From Galaxea fascicularis (Eukaryota; Cnidaria; Anthozoa; Scleractinia; Euphylliidae), in NCBI GenBank assembly GCA_948470475.1, contig OX419344.1, positions 24,421,725-24,485,724 of the forward strand: 64,000 nucleotides of DNA. Direction: 5' to 3'. Numbering within the stretch: position 1 is the first letter of the stretch; each line of letters begins with the position of its first letter. Of the stretch, positions 12,001 to 20,300 are shown one piece after another. Position numbers and translations under genes: made by a program. The notes below the pieces were generated by a model. The model worked only from the letters and a program-made list of their open reading frames with translations, did not search any database and was not told where the DNA came from.

Positions 12001-15000
12001 GCTTGCTTACATTCTCTTACACCAGAGAGAGAGTTAAAATACATGTGATATTCTATCAGGTAGCGAATGAGAATCCGATTTTTTGGGAAATTTGTCGACA
12101 GGCAAGTCACCTTATTTGAAGAGTTCATGCTACTGAAGGAGTTCGAGAAAAGAGAGAACAGTTTTGCCAACAAAGTGAACACAAAACTCAGTGAGAAGGA
12201 AGAGATGCAGGAGAAGGTAAGGTGACAGCCAGACAACAGCTCATTTGTCACACAACTGTGTACAAAACCCTTACTTGAGTGAATGCCTTTCTACTGATTA
12301 ACTCGTCTTAATAAGGAACATGGCTGTGTGCTTCTGGGAGGGAATTTTCGTTTCCAATTTCTTCTGTTGATTTTTCCGCTCTCTCTCTCTCTCTCTTAGG
12401 TTGAAGACTGTCAAATGTCGCTCGACTCAAAGAAACAAGACATTGAGAAACTTCAAGAGCAGGAGAAAGCACTCTACACGACTTTCTCCGCCGCACTTGG
12501 AGAGAACAACAAGTTCGAGTCGTTTTTAACGCGCGTGTTCAAGAAAAAGATCAAGCGCGCGAAAAAGAAGGCTCAAGCCGAAGAAGGTTCGGACGAGGAA
12601 AGCGAAGACGAAGACAGCGACGACGATTTGTCGTCGAGCGACGAAGAGGACTCGGACGCCGAAGAGTTGGACGACAGTGTGTGTCCTCCTGGATGTGATC
12701 AAGCACTGTTTGATCAGGTAAAGTGATCGGGTATAAATGAAGTTTGTAATTCTGTCTTTATTTGTTCAAGCTCCATCCACCCTTGTATAAGTTACAAAGG
12801 TTGTTGCACCGAAGTTGGGATACGTTTTGCAATTAGTCTTTGTCTTGGGGTATGCTGCCTCTCTGCACTTCACATACGGTTTCAATTTGTCATTTTAGCT
12901 AAACAAGGGTAGGGCGGAGCTTTTTGGGTGATGTCTGAAATTTGGCAAGAAGACTTTGATATTTGTAAGGAAAACAGGCATAGATTTTATTGACCTTTAG
13001 TCTGAAATGAGGCGAAGACTTTTTGACCCGAATACAGGGAGATTAGGTAAGAAATATGCGGCACTATACTAGACTCATCTACGATCTGTTTTTCCAGCGA
13101 CACTACAAACTTCCGGATATATGTTTCGCGAAATTAAAGTTCATGGTAAGGTTAATGACTTAAGTGGTTTAACGAAGTTTCGTCCCTCGTTCAAGGTTTG
13201 TCAGCTTCGCGAACGACGGTTAGATCTGGAAGAGGAGCTGGCAGAAGAAAAGAAAACAAGTGAAACATTGAAAAAAGAGTACGATGCGCTGGTGAAGAAA
13301 GCAAAGATCATCGATAGCGCCCTCAAGACTGCAGAAGCCGATCTGGAGGCCTTCCAGGTAGCTGTCTGTTGCCTTTTATTTTGAATCCTTCACCCACCAA
13401 TTCAAAAGTTAGAAACTCCTTGCATAGCCTTATAAAAACAGCACCACAGGAAAGTACTGCTCTGTAGCTTTCATTTGAATAGTCACGCTTAAAGGTTTCC
13501 TTCAAAAATTCAAAGTTGGAACCACCTTCTGGGGACTGACCTGGACCTCTGTCCAGGGTGGTCACTCTCGGTACCACCCGATCTCTCTCCTCCCAGGGGG
13601 GCTCCCCTCCTGGTTCCTCTTACTCTCTGGAGTACTGCGCTTCCTTGCCACTCAAATATTGCCCATCATACAATAGCTGCCAAGAACCGACTCTCGATCG
13701 AGAGATTTCATTAACTGCTGTTTTAAGAATGAGATAAATATTGGCTAAAACAAATCGTTTTGAGTGAAAACCTGCTCACGTGGTATTAAGAGAATAGCAT
13801 CAAATAAATTCTCAAGGAGAAACGAAATCAGAATCATGTTTTAGTTATTATTCAAGACAAAACGTCAGAATTTGGACACAGTAACTCCGATGTTTCACTT
13901 TTAACCATCGATAACCAAAAACTCAACTTAAAATTTTCGATTAAATGGCGTCCCCCACACGTTTTCGACTGTCACTGATGCCATGAACAGTCGGTTTATA
14001 AACTAAACCGCTCTCGTTTTGATTTCAGCGTGAAAAGCAGCAGAAGTTGAACGAGTTGGACGTTGTTGTTGTGTTAAGACTTCATCAAATTCAGTACATG
14101 TTGAACAGTGCCCTGCCTCAAGATCTGTCACAGTGCCTCGTGTTTAACAGTCCAGGGTTGCTTAGACTGCAGAACAGAATCAAGGAACTGGAAAAAGAGA
14201 AGGCCGAGCAAAAGAGACTCTACAGGTACACACGACTGGGTTGAAAAGTAGTGGCATGACTGTATGAGCAGTTACCTCCGCAGGTCACGAATCTCAACGA
14301 ATTCATGCTTACGTAGAGCAACAATTTAAAGCGCCTTAAAATGACAAATCGAAGTACAAAAAGGCCAGTAAAAGAGCCACGACATTAAGACACCCCAAGT
14401 CACAATATTTTAAAACAAATGCAAACAATAGAAGACTAACATGGAGTTTCTCCAAGTTCTTCCTCTCTATTCCTATTAAAGCGTACTCGTTATTTCTTGC
14501 TTTCATCAGGGAGCATCGCCAAACGCATGTGCAACTCATAAGAGACAAGAAAGTACAGGAAGCCAGGGTAGGTGAACCACAAGACTCCTAACATATTGTA
14601 TAAACGGCCAGGGCCGAGATACTCGAAGCATGGTTAGCCCTAACCATTAGTTAAGTTGTAGTAAAACCTACAGGGCCGAGTTGCTCGAAGCATGGTTAGG
14701 GCTAACCTACGTTAAATACGATGACAACCTAACCAATGGTTAGAGGCTAACCATACTTCAAGCAACTCGGCCCAGAGCGCTTGGGAGACGCTGTCTTTGT
14801 TCTTGGTATACCTTCTTTCAGTTATCTTATAAGTGAAGTTCTTAGGTTCATGGGATCCATACTTCCATTATTCGAACCTTAGTAGCTATATCCTTATATT
14901 GCCTTAAGTTAGTCAGCTGCGAAGCCAGTTTACCCACTGATGTTGCACCGTGTTCTTCCCAACCATTACCAGTATTTCAATGAACTGTCTCTAACTTTAC

Positions 15001-16163
15001 AGATAACACAAACACATAATTGATTTTAACTTGTTTTCTCTGTAGATTGGTGAGTTAGAAGAGAAGGTTCGCAACATGTTGATGTTGAAGTTCGGTCGGT
15101 TGGTGGATTTGGAGAAGCTTGAGACTGTTACTGTCAACAGAACAGTGGAGGAACTGAAGGAAAAATTACGACAGCAGGAGTCGAAAAGCGCTGCGGAGAT
15201 CGCCAGATGGAATGTAAGTTTTTTTCTAGATAAGTGCAACCTTCAAAGATTGGGCTCGCGTGAAGGTCGTAAGAAGTCTTTCCCAACAATCGCCGACGAC
15301 AGCCGTGATGTAAGCATTTTCCGACTATTAATCCCCACGTTATGTCTGGTGTTATTTCAGAGCAAGATTGATTCGTACAAGAGCAAAGTTACTCAACTGA
15401 CCCGTGAGAACACCCAGAGACTGGACACCTACACTGTGCTGTTACAGGAGAAAAAAGAACTTGAACAGATGCTCAACTCACGACAGAAATCACTGGTGGG
15501 TGTTGAAAATTTATCATACTCGGCTTCTCAAAGCAGCCAGGAATCGATCTGCGATTCCTGTCGCTCCCTACTGTTCCTACAACTAGCTTCTAAGAGTACA
15601 GGTTTGGAAACGGAAGAAAATGCATGAAGTGCGTTTTGGGTAATTCTGGTCGGAGAATGCCCCGGCACGGTGATCCTTTCGAAACTCGTGCGTTTGTTGC
15701 TAGTATCCCCCCCCCCCTCAATTTTTAGAAAACCCGTACTTTGCTCTGATGAAGAATGCGAGTGGAAATTTAGACTTTTTTTGTCTGTTAAAGAATCGAT
15801 CAACCGTTGTTAGTGTTGATGCGCCAAACGCTTCCTTTAAAAATTCGCAATTTTCTGCCGAACCTCGAAGAGTAAGACACATAGCAACCTTGAAATATAT
15901 CGGCAAATCTTTTTTCAAGGTAAAATGTTCGCCCAGTGATTTTCTCTGTGCCTGTTTCTCGTTCCCAGGGCACTGAGTTTACCGGCAGCCGGAAAGCCGA
16001 CATTCGGGAGCGACAACGATTGGTCCAGCTGGTGCAACTGCAGGCTCAAGAAATCGACGCTCTCAAGGATGAAATCACACTTCTTTCACGCAAAGGGGGA
16101 CACATTCTTCCACCGGCTCAACCACCCCTCCCCCCTGGACAAACACCAATACCCAATCAGTAA
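74..16163 (+). CDS. CFAP44: CFAP44 (WDR52), 3' two thirds, about 26 exons; 5' end outside window
   Basis: Cilia- and flagella-associated protein 44, a WD-repeat plus coiled-coil protein that with CFAP43 tethers inner-arm dynein to the axoneme (family knowledge). Exons read from GT/AG sites with matching phases: 74-184, 375-533, 1041-1292, 2192-2346, 3352-3625, 4101-4238, 4586-4681, 4843-4899, 4986-5059, 5398-5519 or 5558, (5947-5981 tentative), 6284-6451, 7230-7418, 7975-8049, 8136-8245, 9986-10121, 10649-10854, 11378-11506, 12102-12216, 12400-12717, 13196-13357, 14029-14225, 14510-14567, 15046-15213, 15361-15495, 15969-16163. They encode about 1280 residues; the human protein has about 1850, so the N-terminal WD repeats are missing to the left. 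Recognised by strings such as [33 protein letters not shown] and the C-terminal [15 protein letters not shown]. Only the 5398-6283 junction is unresolved. A small antisense gene lies in the 8246-9985 intron. Confidence 0.93.
534..1040 (+). other. CFAP44 intron, nothing recognised
   Basis: A 507 bp intron with donor gtgaat at 534 and acceptor cccatag ending at 1040. Open frames in it are short and antisense to the Glu/Lys-rich exon that follows. I see no repeat or RNA. Confidence 0.6.
1331..1541. repeat. Dispersed repeat, copy 1 (partner at 11535-11720)
   Basis: This intronic stretch closely matches 11535-11720 in direct orientation. Shared blocks include ggttgtgagaaaaaaggaag, aattctcctcat and tgcatggaaaacagt-like text, ending in a taaagggt motif. 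Copy 1 carries an extra segment of about 25 bp around 1432-1460. No ORF or terminal inverted repeat is evident, so the class is unknown; it is probably a fragment of a non-autonomous element. Confidence 0.7.
1811..2056. repeat. Dispersed repeat interrupted by the fold-back element
   Basis: The flanks of the fold-back (acagcacc...gtactgctc.gtagctttc to the left, tcac...aaccacctt to the right) match one continuous stretch at 13434-13528. The two flanks are therefore halves of a single older repeat. The left match is strong; the right match is more degenerate. Confidence 0.6.
1853..2008. mobile_element. Fold-back (MITE-like) element with about 69 bp inverted arms
   Basis: The left arm at 1853-1921 and right arm at about 1940-2008 are near-perfect inverse complements with roughly six mismatches, separated by under 20 bp. 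The termini read AATAGGCCATATTCG and its complement CGAATATGGCCTATT. As RNA or single-stranded DNA it would form one long hairpin. No coding capacity. It lies in a CFAP44 intron and interrupts a dispersed repeat whose uninterrupted relative is at 13434-13528. Confidence 0.82.
2661..2900. mobile_element. Element bounded by 34-36 bp inverted repeats (MITE-like)
   Basis: The left arm at 2661-2696 begins attggccattccgaaattca; the right arm at 2867-2900 is its inverse complement, differing only near the inner end (aaaattgggg versus aactgggg). About 170 bp of unrecognised sequence lies between. The open frames that cross it have no family resemblance. It sits in the intron between CFAP44 exons 2192-2346 and 3352-3625. 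Confidence 0.75.
3778..4035. mobile_element. CCAAT-rich MITE-like element with imperfect terminal inverted repeats
   Basis: The left end reads atagagtggttttcaattga and the right end, inverted, reads atagagcgatgttcaattaa, so the termini are imperfect inverted repeats of about 25 bp. The interior has at least five CCAAT/ATTGG boxes, paired in both orientations, plus a CG-rich core (gcgcgggaaaatgcgcgcg at about 3876). I recall this layout as a common dispersed element in coral and anemone genomes, but could not check. It lies in a CFAP44 intron. Confidence 0.72.
4239..4585 (+). other. CFAP44 intron, nothing recognised
   Basis: A 347 bp intron from donor gtaact to acceptor cttgtgcag. Short antisense open frames only. 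Confidence 0.55.
5947..5981 (+). other. CFAP44: Tentative 35 bp CFAP44 micro-exon
   Basis: The exon starting at 5398 can end at 5519 (GAAG|gtgcag) or 5558 (AAAG|gttttt). Both leave one base over, while the exon at 6284 must be read in phase 0. A segment of 35 bases flanked by ggcag before and gtagtg after would consume that base and restore frame, encoding [12 protein letters not shown]. The acceptor has a weak pyrimidine tract, so this is inference from frame closure only. Confidence 0.35.
6284..6451 (+). other. CFAP44: CFAP44 exon with glutamine-rich tract
   Basis: This 56-codon, phase-0 exon starts Leu-Lys-Lys-Arg-Gly-Thr and contains a Gln tract broken by one His (CAG/CAA codons, 6322-6356), then Pro-Pro-Ser-Gln and a basic helix rich in Ala, Arg, Lys and Gln. 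The mixed CAG/CAA run looks like a lineage-specific low-complexity insertion in the linker before the coiled coils. Confidence 0.8.
6452..7229 (+). other. CFAP44 intron, nothing firmly recognised
   Basis: A 778 bp intron. It has CGCG-containing patches around 6590-6620 and a T run at about 6677-6686, but no coding exon with family resemblance and no clear terminal repeats. Confidence 0.5.
7230..8245 (+). other. CFAP44: CFAP44 conserved linker exons
   Basis: Exons 7230-7418, 7975-8049 and 8136-8245 encode one of the best conserved parts of the C-terminal half: [18 protein letters not shown], then [17 protein letters not shown], then a helix with [12 protein letters not shown] and the proline-rich [14 protein letters not shown]. 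Phases are 0, 0 and 2; the last joins AA+A for Lys at 9986. Confidence 0.85.
7597..7902. repeat. Degenerate tandem repeat, units about 70-75 bp
   Basis: Related phrases recur at about 7597, 7671, 7711, 7785 and 7852: ggatgctagtccatcac, then tatacccagtatgaagtgac, then taggagtatt. Copies are heavily diverged and unevenly spaced, so the array is old. It fills most of the intron between exons 7230-7418 and 7975-8049. Confidence 0.6.
8463..8468 (-). terminator. Poly(A) signal of the nested MYND gene
   Basis: AATAAA on the - strand, about 43 bases after the stop codon at 8511. Confidence 0.65.
8511..9431 (-). CDS. Nested antisense gene: coiled-coil protein with C-terminal MYND zinc finger
   Basis: Two exons on the - strand within one CFAP44 intron. 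Exon 1 runs 9431-9111: ATG, then 107 codons, ending ...QHS before donor gtaagg. Exon 2 runs 8795-8511, from acceptor tttcaag to a stop. Both joins are phase 0; an alternative acceptor (tttacag) would add 12 residues. The 201-residue product starts with a charged coiled coil of about 100 residues, then an acidic Ser/Glu linker containing a basic [10 protein letters not shown] patch. It ends in a MYND-type finger: C-x2-C, C-x-C, YC-x3-C, H-x3-C in about residues 152-190. MYND fingers usually mediate protein-protein contacts. I do not recognise the exact orthologue. A CpG-rich stretch lies upstream and a poly(A) signal downstream. Confidence 0.8.
9545..9616 (-). promoter_or_regulatory. CpG-rich stretch upstream of the nested MYND gene
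   Basis: This is a local cluster of CG dinucleotides (cgcgcgcgtgcggcgc, cacgcgtgc, gcgcgcgcgg) about 115-185 bases before the ATG at 9431, in otherwise CpG-poor intron. It is the obvious promoter candidate; no TATA or initiator could be fixed. Confidence 0.35.
9986..10121 (+). other. CFAP44: CFAP44 exon with glycine/phenylalanine-rich insert
   Basis: The exon opens with conserved helix [16 protein letters not shown] and then becomes Gly-rich with spaced Phe ([15 protein letters not shown]) before Asn-Glu and donor gtgaga. A Gly/Phe stretch is unexpected in a coiled-coil linker and probably marks a flexible hinge particular to this lineage. Confidence 0.8.
10122..10648 (+). other. CFAP44 intron, nothing recognised
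   Basis: A 527 bp AT-rich intron from donor gtgaga to acceptor ggttttag. I see nothing else in it. Confidence 0.5.
10855..11377 (+). other. CFAP44 intron, nothing recognised
   Basis: A 523 bp intron from donor gttggt to acceptor ctgttag. No repeats or coding sequence noticed. Confidence 0.5.
11535..11720. repeat. Dispersed repeat, copy 2 (partner at 1331-1541)
   Basis: This direct-orientation relative of 1331-1541 lies 10 kb away, in another intron of the same gene. It is shorter by an internal deletion after the ggaagtgatgatcaac block. Confidence 0.7.
12378..12397 (+). repeat. (CT)n microsatellite serving as polypyrimidine tract
   Basis: An uninterrupted CT run directly before the acceptor ttag at 12396-12399 of the acidic exon. 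Confidence 0.7.
12400..12717 (+). other. CFAP44: CFAP44 exon with long acidic Ser/Asp/Glu stretch
   Basis: A 106-codon, phase-0 exon. It carries helix with [20 protein letters not shown], then about 35 residues almost entirely Asp, Glu and Ser, then [16 protein letters not shown]. The order of basic [10 protein letters not shown] motif, acidic run and CPxxCD motif is the family signature as I know it from vertebrate CFAP44. Confidence 0.9.
12718..13195 (+). other. CFAP44 intron, nothing recognised
   Basis: A 478 bp intron. The acceptor used (cgttcaag at 13195) is inferred from frame and from the following conserved [13 protein letters not shown]. Confidence 0.5.
13434..13528. repeat. Dispersed repeat without insertion (empty-site relative of 1811-2056)
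   Basis: It carries aaagtactgctctgtagctt, then tcatttgaatagtcac, uninterrupted at the place where the fold-back element sits at 1853. It runs on to caaagttggaaccacctt. Confidence 0.6.
14611..14774. mobile_element. Fold-back element with gggccgag termini and duplicated left arm
   Basis: An arm gggccgagttgctcgaagca followed by tggttag at 14673 is inverted at 14738-14773 (ctaaccatacttcaagcaactcggccc region). A second, partial copy of the left arm in direct orientation starts at 14611. The arms of about 36 bp surround a short spacer full of gttaggctaac-like words that can also pair. Non-coding; in the intron between 14567 and 15046. Confidence 0.72.
15046..16163 (+). other. CFAP44: CFAP44 C-terminal exons
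   Basis: Exons 15046-15213, 15361-15495 and 15969-16163 encode the last 165 residues: [20 protein letters not shown], heptad helix through [36 protein letters not shown], and the proline-rich tail [16 protein letters not shown] that ends the protein at the TAA of 16161-16163. All joins are phase 0. Confidence 0.92.
15496..15968 (+). other. CFAP44 last intron, nothing recognised
   Basis: A 473 bp intron from donor gtgggt to acceptor gttcccag, with a C8-9 run at about 15710. Open frames on both strands are short and unrelated to known families. Confidence 0.5.
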
Positions 16164-16335
16164 CTTGCAGTATAAGAGCGCTCGCAACACTAAATTGGGA
16201 GAAACGTCACAAGTCCTTGAAATGCGTATTTCTTTTTTTGTAATGTTTATACATACATTGTAAATACTGGAATTGCACCTGTAGAATATTCAAGGTTTTA
16301 AGTTTGTATTGTCTGTGAGTTGCAACAGTTCTTCA

Positions 16336-16341
16336 AATAAA
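16336..16341 (+). terminator. CFAP44: CFAP44 poly(A) signal
   Basis: AATAAA 173 bases after the CFAP44 stop; the expected 3' end lies within about 30 bases. Confidence 0.75.
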
Positions 16342-17163
16342 CGCACATAGACTTGTTTAAAATGTGGTTGCTTCTTTCAATATCCCAACTTAACCAATTG
16401 ATCCCTTTTCAAGAAGCAATTCCCCGACAACAACTCGGGGATTTGACAGTTGACAAGAAAATTAACACTCTGAGGTTTGTAGCGCATGAATTTCGCTGAT
16501 CGATGATATGACGCATCAACGTGGAAATAAGGTATAGAAAAATCTTTTACAACGTATCGTTTTCGTGGAGTTCAAGCGTATCACCGTTGACCCGCAGAAT
16601 TAAAATTTCAGAAAGTCGACTGCCGCGACTGACAACACTTATATTCAATTTCTTCACACTGTACAAAAGACAATTATGTACAACGCACGGTTGGATTGTT
16701 AGATATGAGTTGGTATTGCTGTGGTGCTTTTGCCAAATTTGATGTTCTATAACGATGACAACACTTCACACACCATATTGAACACTAAGATTACACCCAT
16801 CGAATTTGATTGTTTTCACTAAGTCCTAGCCGAGGAGGCCTAGACGTTACTGAATAACCACGTGATATTCCAGCTTGAAAGCTGCTCGCTGGAAGTTGGC
16901 TACCGGGAAATCTGTGCACCAGTTAAGGATTCACAGTACTGTAAACGACAGCAGATGATGCTATTAAACAGTCTGCTTCATTTTTGTGCTTCTTCCACAA
17001 CTACCATTCAACAAACAAGAAGAAATAGCGACCAACGGGGAAAGATCTAACAAGGGAAATAACACTGGATTCAAGGTCGATCATTAGGGTTGTACTCGAC
17101 GTAAAGATAGCGTAACGGCAAGGCTGATCCAACATTCGTTCAGGGCTACGAATGTGCCATTCA
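16342..17163. other. Intergenic space between convergent CFAP44 and CEP164
   Basis: About 0.8 kb with no gene I can support. A small hairpin (ccccga, 7-base loop, tcgggg) lies at 16422-16440 just after the CFAP44 poly(A) region. No AATAAA for CEP164 was found on the - strand here, so its 3' end is undefined. Confidence 0.5.
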
Positions 17164-17357
17164 TTACAGCATAAACAGTTTATAACAAAATACTTTTATG
17201 GGAAAAAAAGGATACGACATCACTCTCTCTTCCAGTCCCCTCGCATTGCTAACTTGAAGACCTGCGTCGCGCCGAAAATTCCGCAGCCATTCAGCGTGAG
17301 ATTGTAGTCGCTCAGCGGTGCTTAACTCTCTCTCCGACGTCCAGTCCTTTATGCCCG
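17164..17357 (-). other. CEP164: Last CEP164 exon with atypical C-terminus
   Basis: The acceptor chosen (gaaccag at 17358-17364) is the one that fits the phase-1 donor of the preceding exon, giving F-G-A-G-I-K-D-W. Reading continues through ERLQSHAEWLRNFRRD to LEERV, then a hydrophobic VMSYPFFPIKVFCYKLFML tail to the stop at 17164. A gtgatg at the codon after LEER could instead be a donor to an unseen exon. Confidence 0.6.
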
Positions 17358-20300
17358 CTGGTTCCCTGATGGTCAACAACGACGATTATTGTTACTTTTA
17401 ATTTGTAATAAGCCTTAAATACCAGAATAAAAAAGGAACAGAAGATGACCATATTTCTCTACCTTCCCGTCGATAGGCTCGCATGTGGCATGAGTGAAAG
17501 CGAGGCAGGTGAGTCACGTGGTTGTTCTAAAAGAAGCAATAAATGTTAGCCAAAGGCATGGCGCAAACCAACGATCACGTGCAATACGATTTCCATGTGA
17601 GTGGCACAGAACAACACTTAACCACTCTTCAATCTTATCGAGACATGAATACAAGCACCCTGATACTACCTGACAAGTAGCTGACATGCGCACTGTACCT
17701 CCAAAGTAGGATTTCCATTTCCTTTCCAGCTGAGATTCGGCGCTTTCTTGACTTCTGAAAGGGGCCTGGAGTTGAGCTGGCGCACTAGCTACGCGACTGC
17801 TGCAGAACGATAAAGAGATAATTTTACTAGCTACTGCGTGCAAATTAACAGAGAAAATGTTCAACTGCCAGGCCTGCAAATAATTGTTGTCCATTAGCAG
17901 GTCATTTGTCAGGCCAGGGTCAAGTTTTGGCCAGACAAGAGAACAGTCTGGTCAGAAATCCACGGTCAGAGTGTCCGACCAGGCTAAGCTTTCGCTGGTC
18001 AAAACATGACCGACTGTTATTTGCAGGCTTGAACTGCGCATTAACATCCAAGGAAGCCCTAACTTAACGACTCTTGAAAATGAGAAGGCAAGTAGCGGTT
18101 TTCAAAACGGTTGGCAAACTTGGCAAATTAGTAAAAAGCAGTCTCCGTTAATATGAAATGTTACTTACAAATTGTGAGTCTGTGCCTGTCGACTTGGTAG
18201 CACAGCAACCCCAGCACCTCTCATGTGATAAGAATCTGGTAGAGGCCCAGGCTGGTAAGGGGACTGTGCCTGAATGCCCTGAACCGAATCAGCATAAACA
18301 GGCGTGACACGGGGACCTCTGATGGTATCAGCATACGGTTGCGCAACTCGCTCGGCTCCAAAGGAACCTTGCGCGGCAGATGGATAAGAAAACGCTGGCG
18401 GCCGAGTGTTAAGTAACGTTAAAATTCGCGCCAAATCGCCGTTAATCTGTTGCAGTGAATAATGCACTGCTTCCGAATTCTCTTCTCCAGCAGAGTGCCT
18501 CCTCAACCCCTTGGCTACAGTTGCTTTGGGTTGCCGACTCCCCATCTTCACGTCACTTCTTCTCACGTTACCGCTGATCACGTCACCGTAATCACTGCTG
18601 CTGATACCGCTGCTGTCATCATCGTCTATTGTCTTACGCGGAGTTTTTCGTGGGCGGTGTCTATCTTTTGCTGACGGGCGAGCGGGTCTGGCGTTTGCGC
18701 TTTCACGAAAAGTGGCCTCGGAGTCCGACGCGGTGGACTAAATGGAAAAGATAGCGTAAGAGATTTCCATCAGGTGCATCTGAATTTCAATTCTTGTTTT
18801 TAGAAACGAGCGCCTGCAGCAAGTCTGTTCCAGTATGGGCATATGGTTCAAGGAACGATTGTCTCAAAGACGAAAGCCAGTAAAAGACGAATGGTTAATG
18901 CATAATTTAACAGTCCGTCACATTTCTTACCAATCCTCCTAGCAGCGCATTCTCCATAACCTTGAGCCTCTCCTCTTTCTGCCTCAAGAGTTCATGGCCA
19001 GCGGTCATGCTGTCCATCACTACCCCAAGTTCAGCCTCTTCCTGCGTCAAGTGAAATTTGAAAAACAAAAGCATCGTTAAGACTGGAGCGTGAATAGAAA
19101 ACAAATAAACAAACCTACGTATTATTGTGAAGTCTACAACAGTGTACCTTACACCAAGCTTCACTGCCTGGTATAAGGTTTAAACCCTAACACCAGGCGA
19201 TGAAGGGTGATTTCTGATGAAGGCTAATGATTTTGTTCCTTGTTCAGAACGAGTCTCTGAATGAGATTGAGTTCTTAAGTGTGACCGTCTAGCAGTGCTT
19301 TTCTAAGGAACCCGTCAGTACGTTCAAGACGGGGGTATTGGAGATTTCCACTGACCTCATCTAAACGTGTCCTAACATCTTCCAGGATGCTGGCGTTTCG
19401 ACTGGACAGCGGCTACAAAGCAACAACAGTTCAAGGTTACTATTTTTAAGTGACTTTCCACGCTTGGTCACCATACTTTTAGTATTTCTCTGGCTCGAAA
19501 AGCGTCAATACTAAACCATTAACCGTTGAAAATGGGGTTTTTGGAAACACTTTCAAACTGGAACGTTTAACCACTGTTGATCGTTTCAGGATGGATGGTG
19601 ACAAATACATACATAGGCATTAGTATGTTTGCAAAGAGCGTCAGTTAGTTCAACGATATTAAAGCATTCTTGATTGATTGACTGACTAACTGACTGACTG
19701 ACTGACTGTCTGCCTGCCTGACGAACTGATTGAATCTGTAAGTGGACCTCTCAGAGGACTTACCTTTCCACGATCAAAATTTTGTGACATGTCATTGGTC
19801 CATTCTTTTCGTGCATGTTCTAAAGCAGCCTGATCAGAAAGAAGTATCCATCATTATTACACGACTTAGACAGTCAGAGGGCCAATAACTAAAATCGACC
19901 AATAAGATTGCTCTATTGCCAGTCCGACATTCTCTAAGTATTGGACCGGGTATTGTCCCAAATGATCCCGCGTTGTTCCCGCGTCGTCTTCAGTCGTGTA
20001 ATAAATCTCTTATTAACCAAGCTTGCTCGGGACCGTACCGGGAGAATATCGGACCTCGCTGCGCTCGGTCCGTACTGTCAAGACCTCGGGCCGATATTCT
20101 CCCGGTACGACCCTCCGGCTTGGTTAATAAGATATATGTAGACATCTTAGTTGCTCTTAAAGTCCACTCATTTTTAGCCCATGGATGACGTAGTCATGCC
20201 ATGAGGTTTTGTTGTGGGTCTGAATTTCCCTCACTCACTCAGGGGATCACTCATTCGTTCACTCACTCACTCGATTGATTCTGATTAATTTATTCATAAA

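Larger units (their letters stand above)
10649..12216 (+). other. CFAP44: CFAP44 Ser/Pro linker and first coiled-coil exons
   Basis: Exons 10649-10854, 11378-11506 and 12102-12216 join in phases 2, 2 and 0. The first encodes a Ser/Pro/Thr-rich linker, likely disordered and phosphorylatable. The others encode heptad-like helix with the conserved [19 protein letters not shown] block typical of the CFAP44 C-terminal half. Confidence 0.85.

Noticed and set aside
16862..17050. Open frame 16862-17050 in the intergenic space
   Set aside because: 62 residues with no recognisable family, no codon pattern of a gene and no splice partners.
18462..18674. + strand open frame opposite the large CEP164 exon
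   Set aside because: It is a shadow of the Ser/Asp-rich exon on the other strand.
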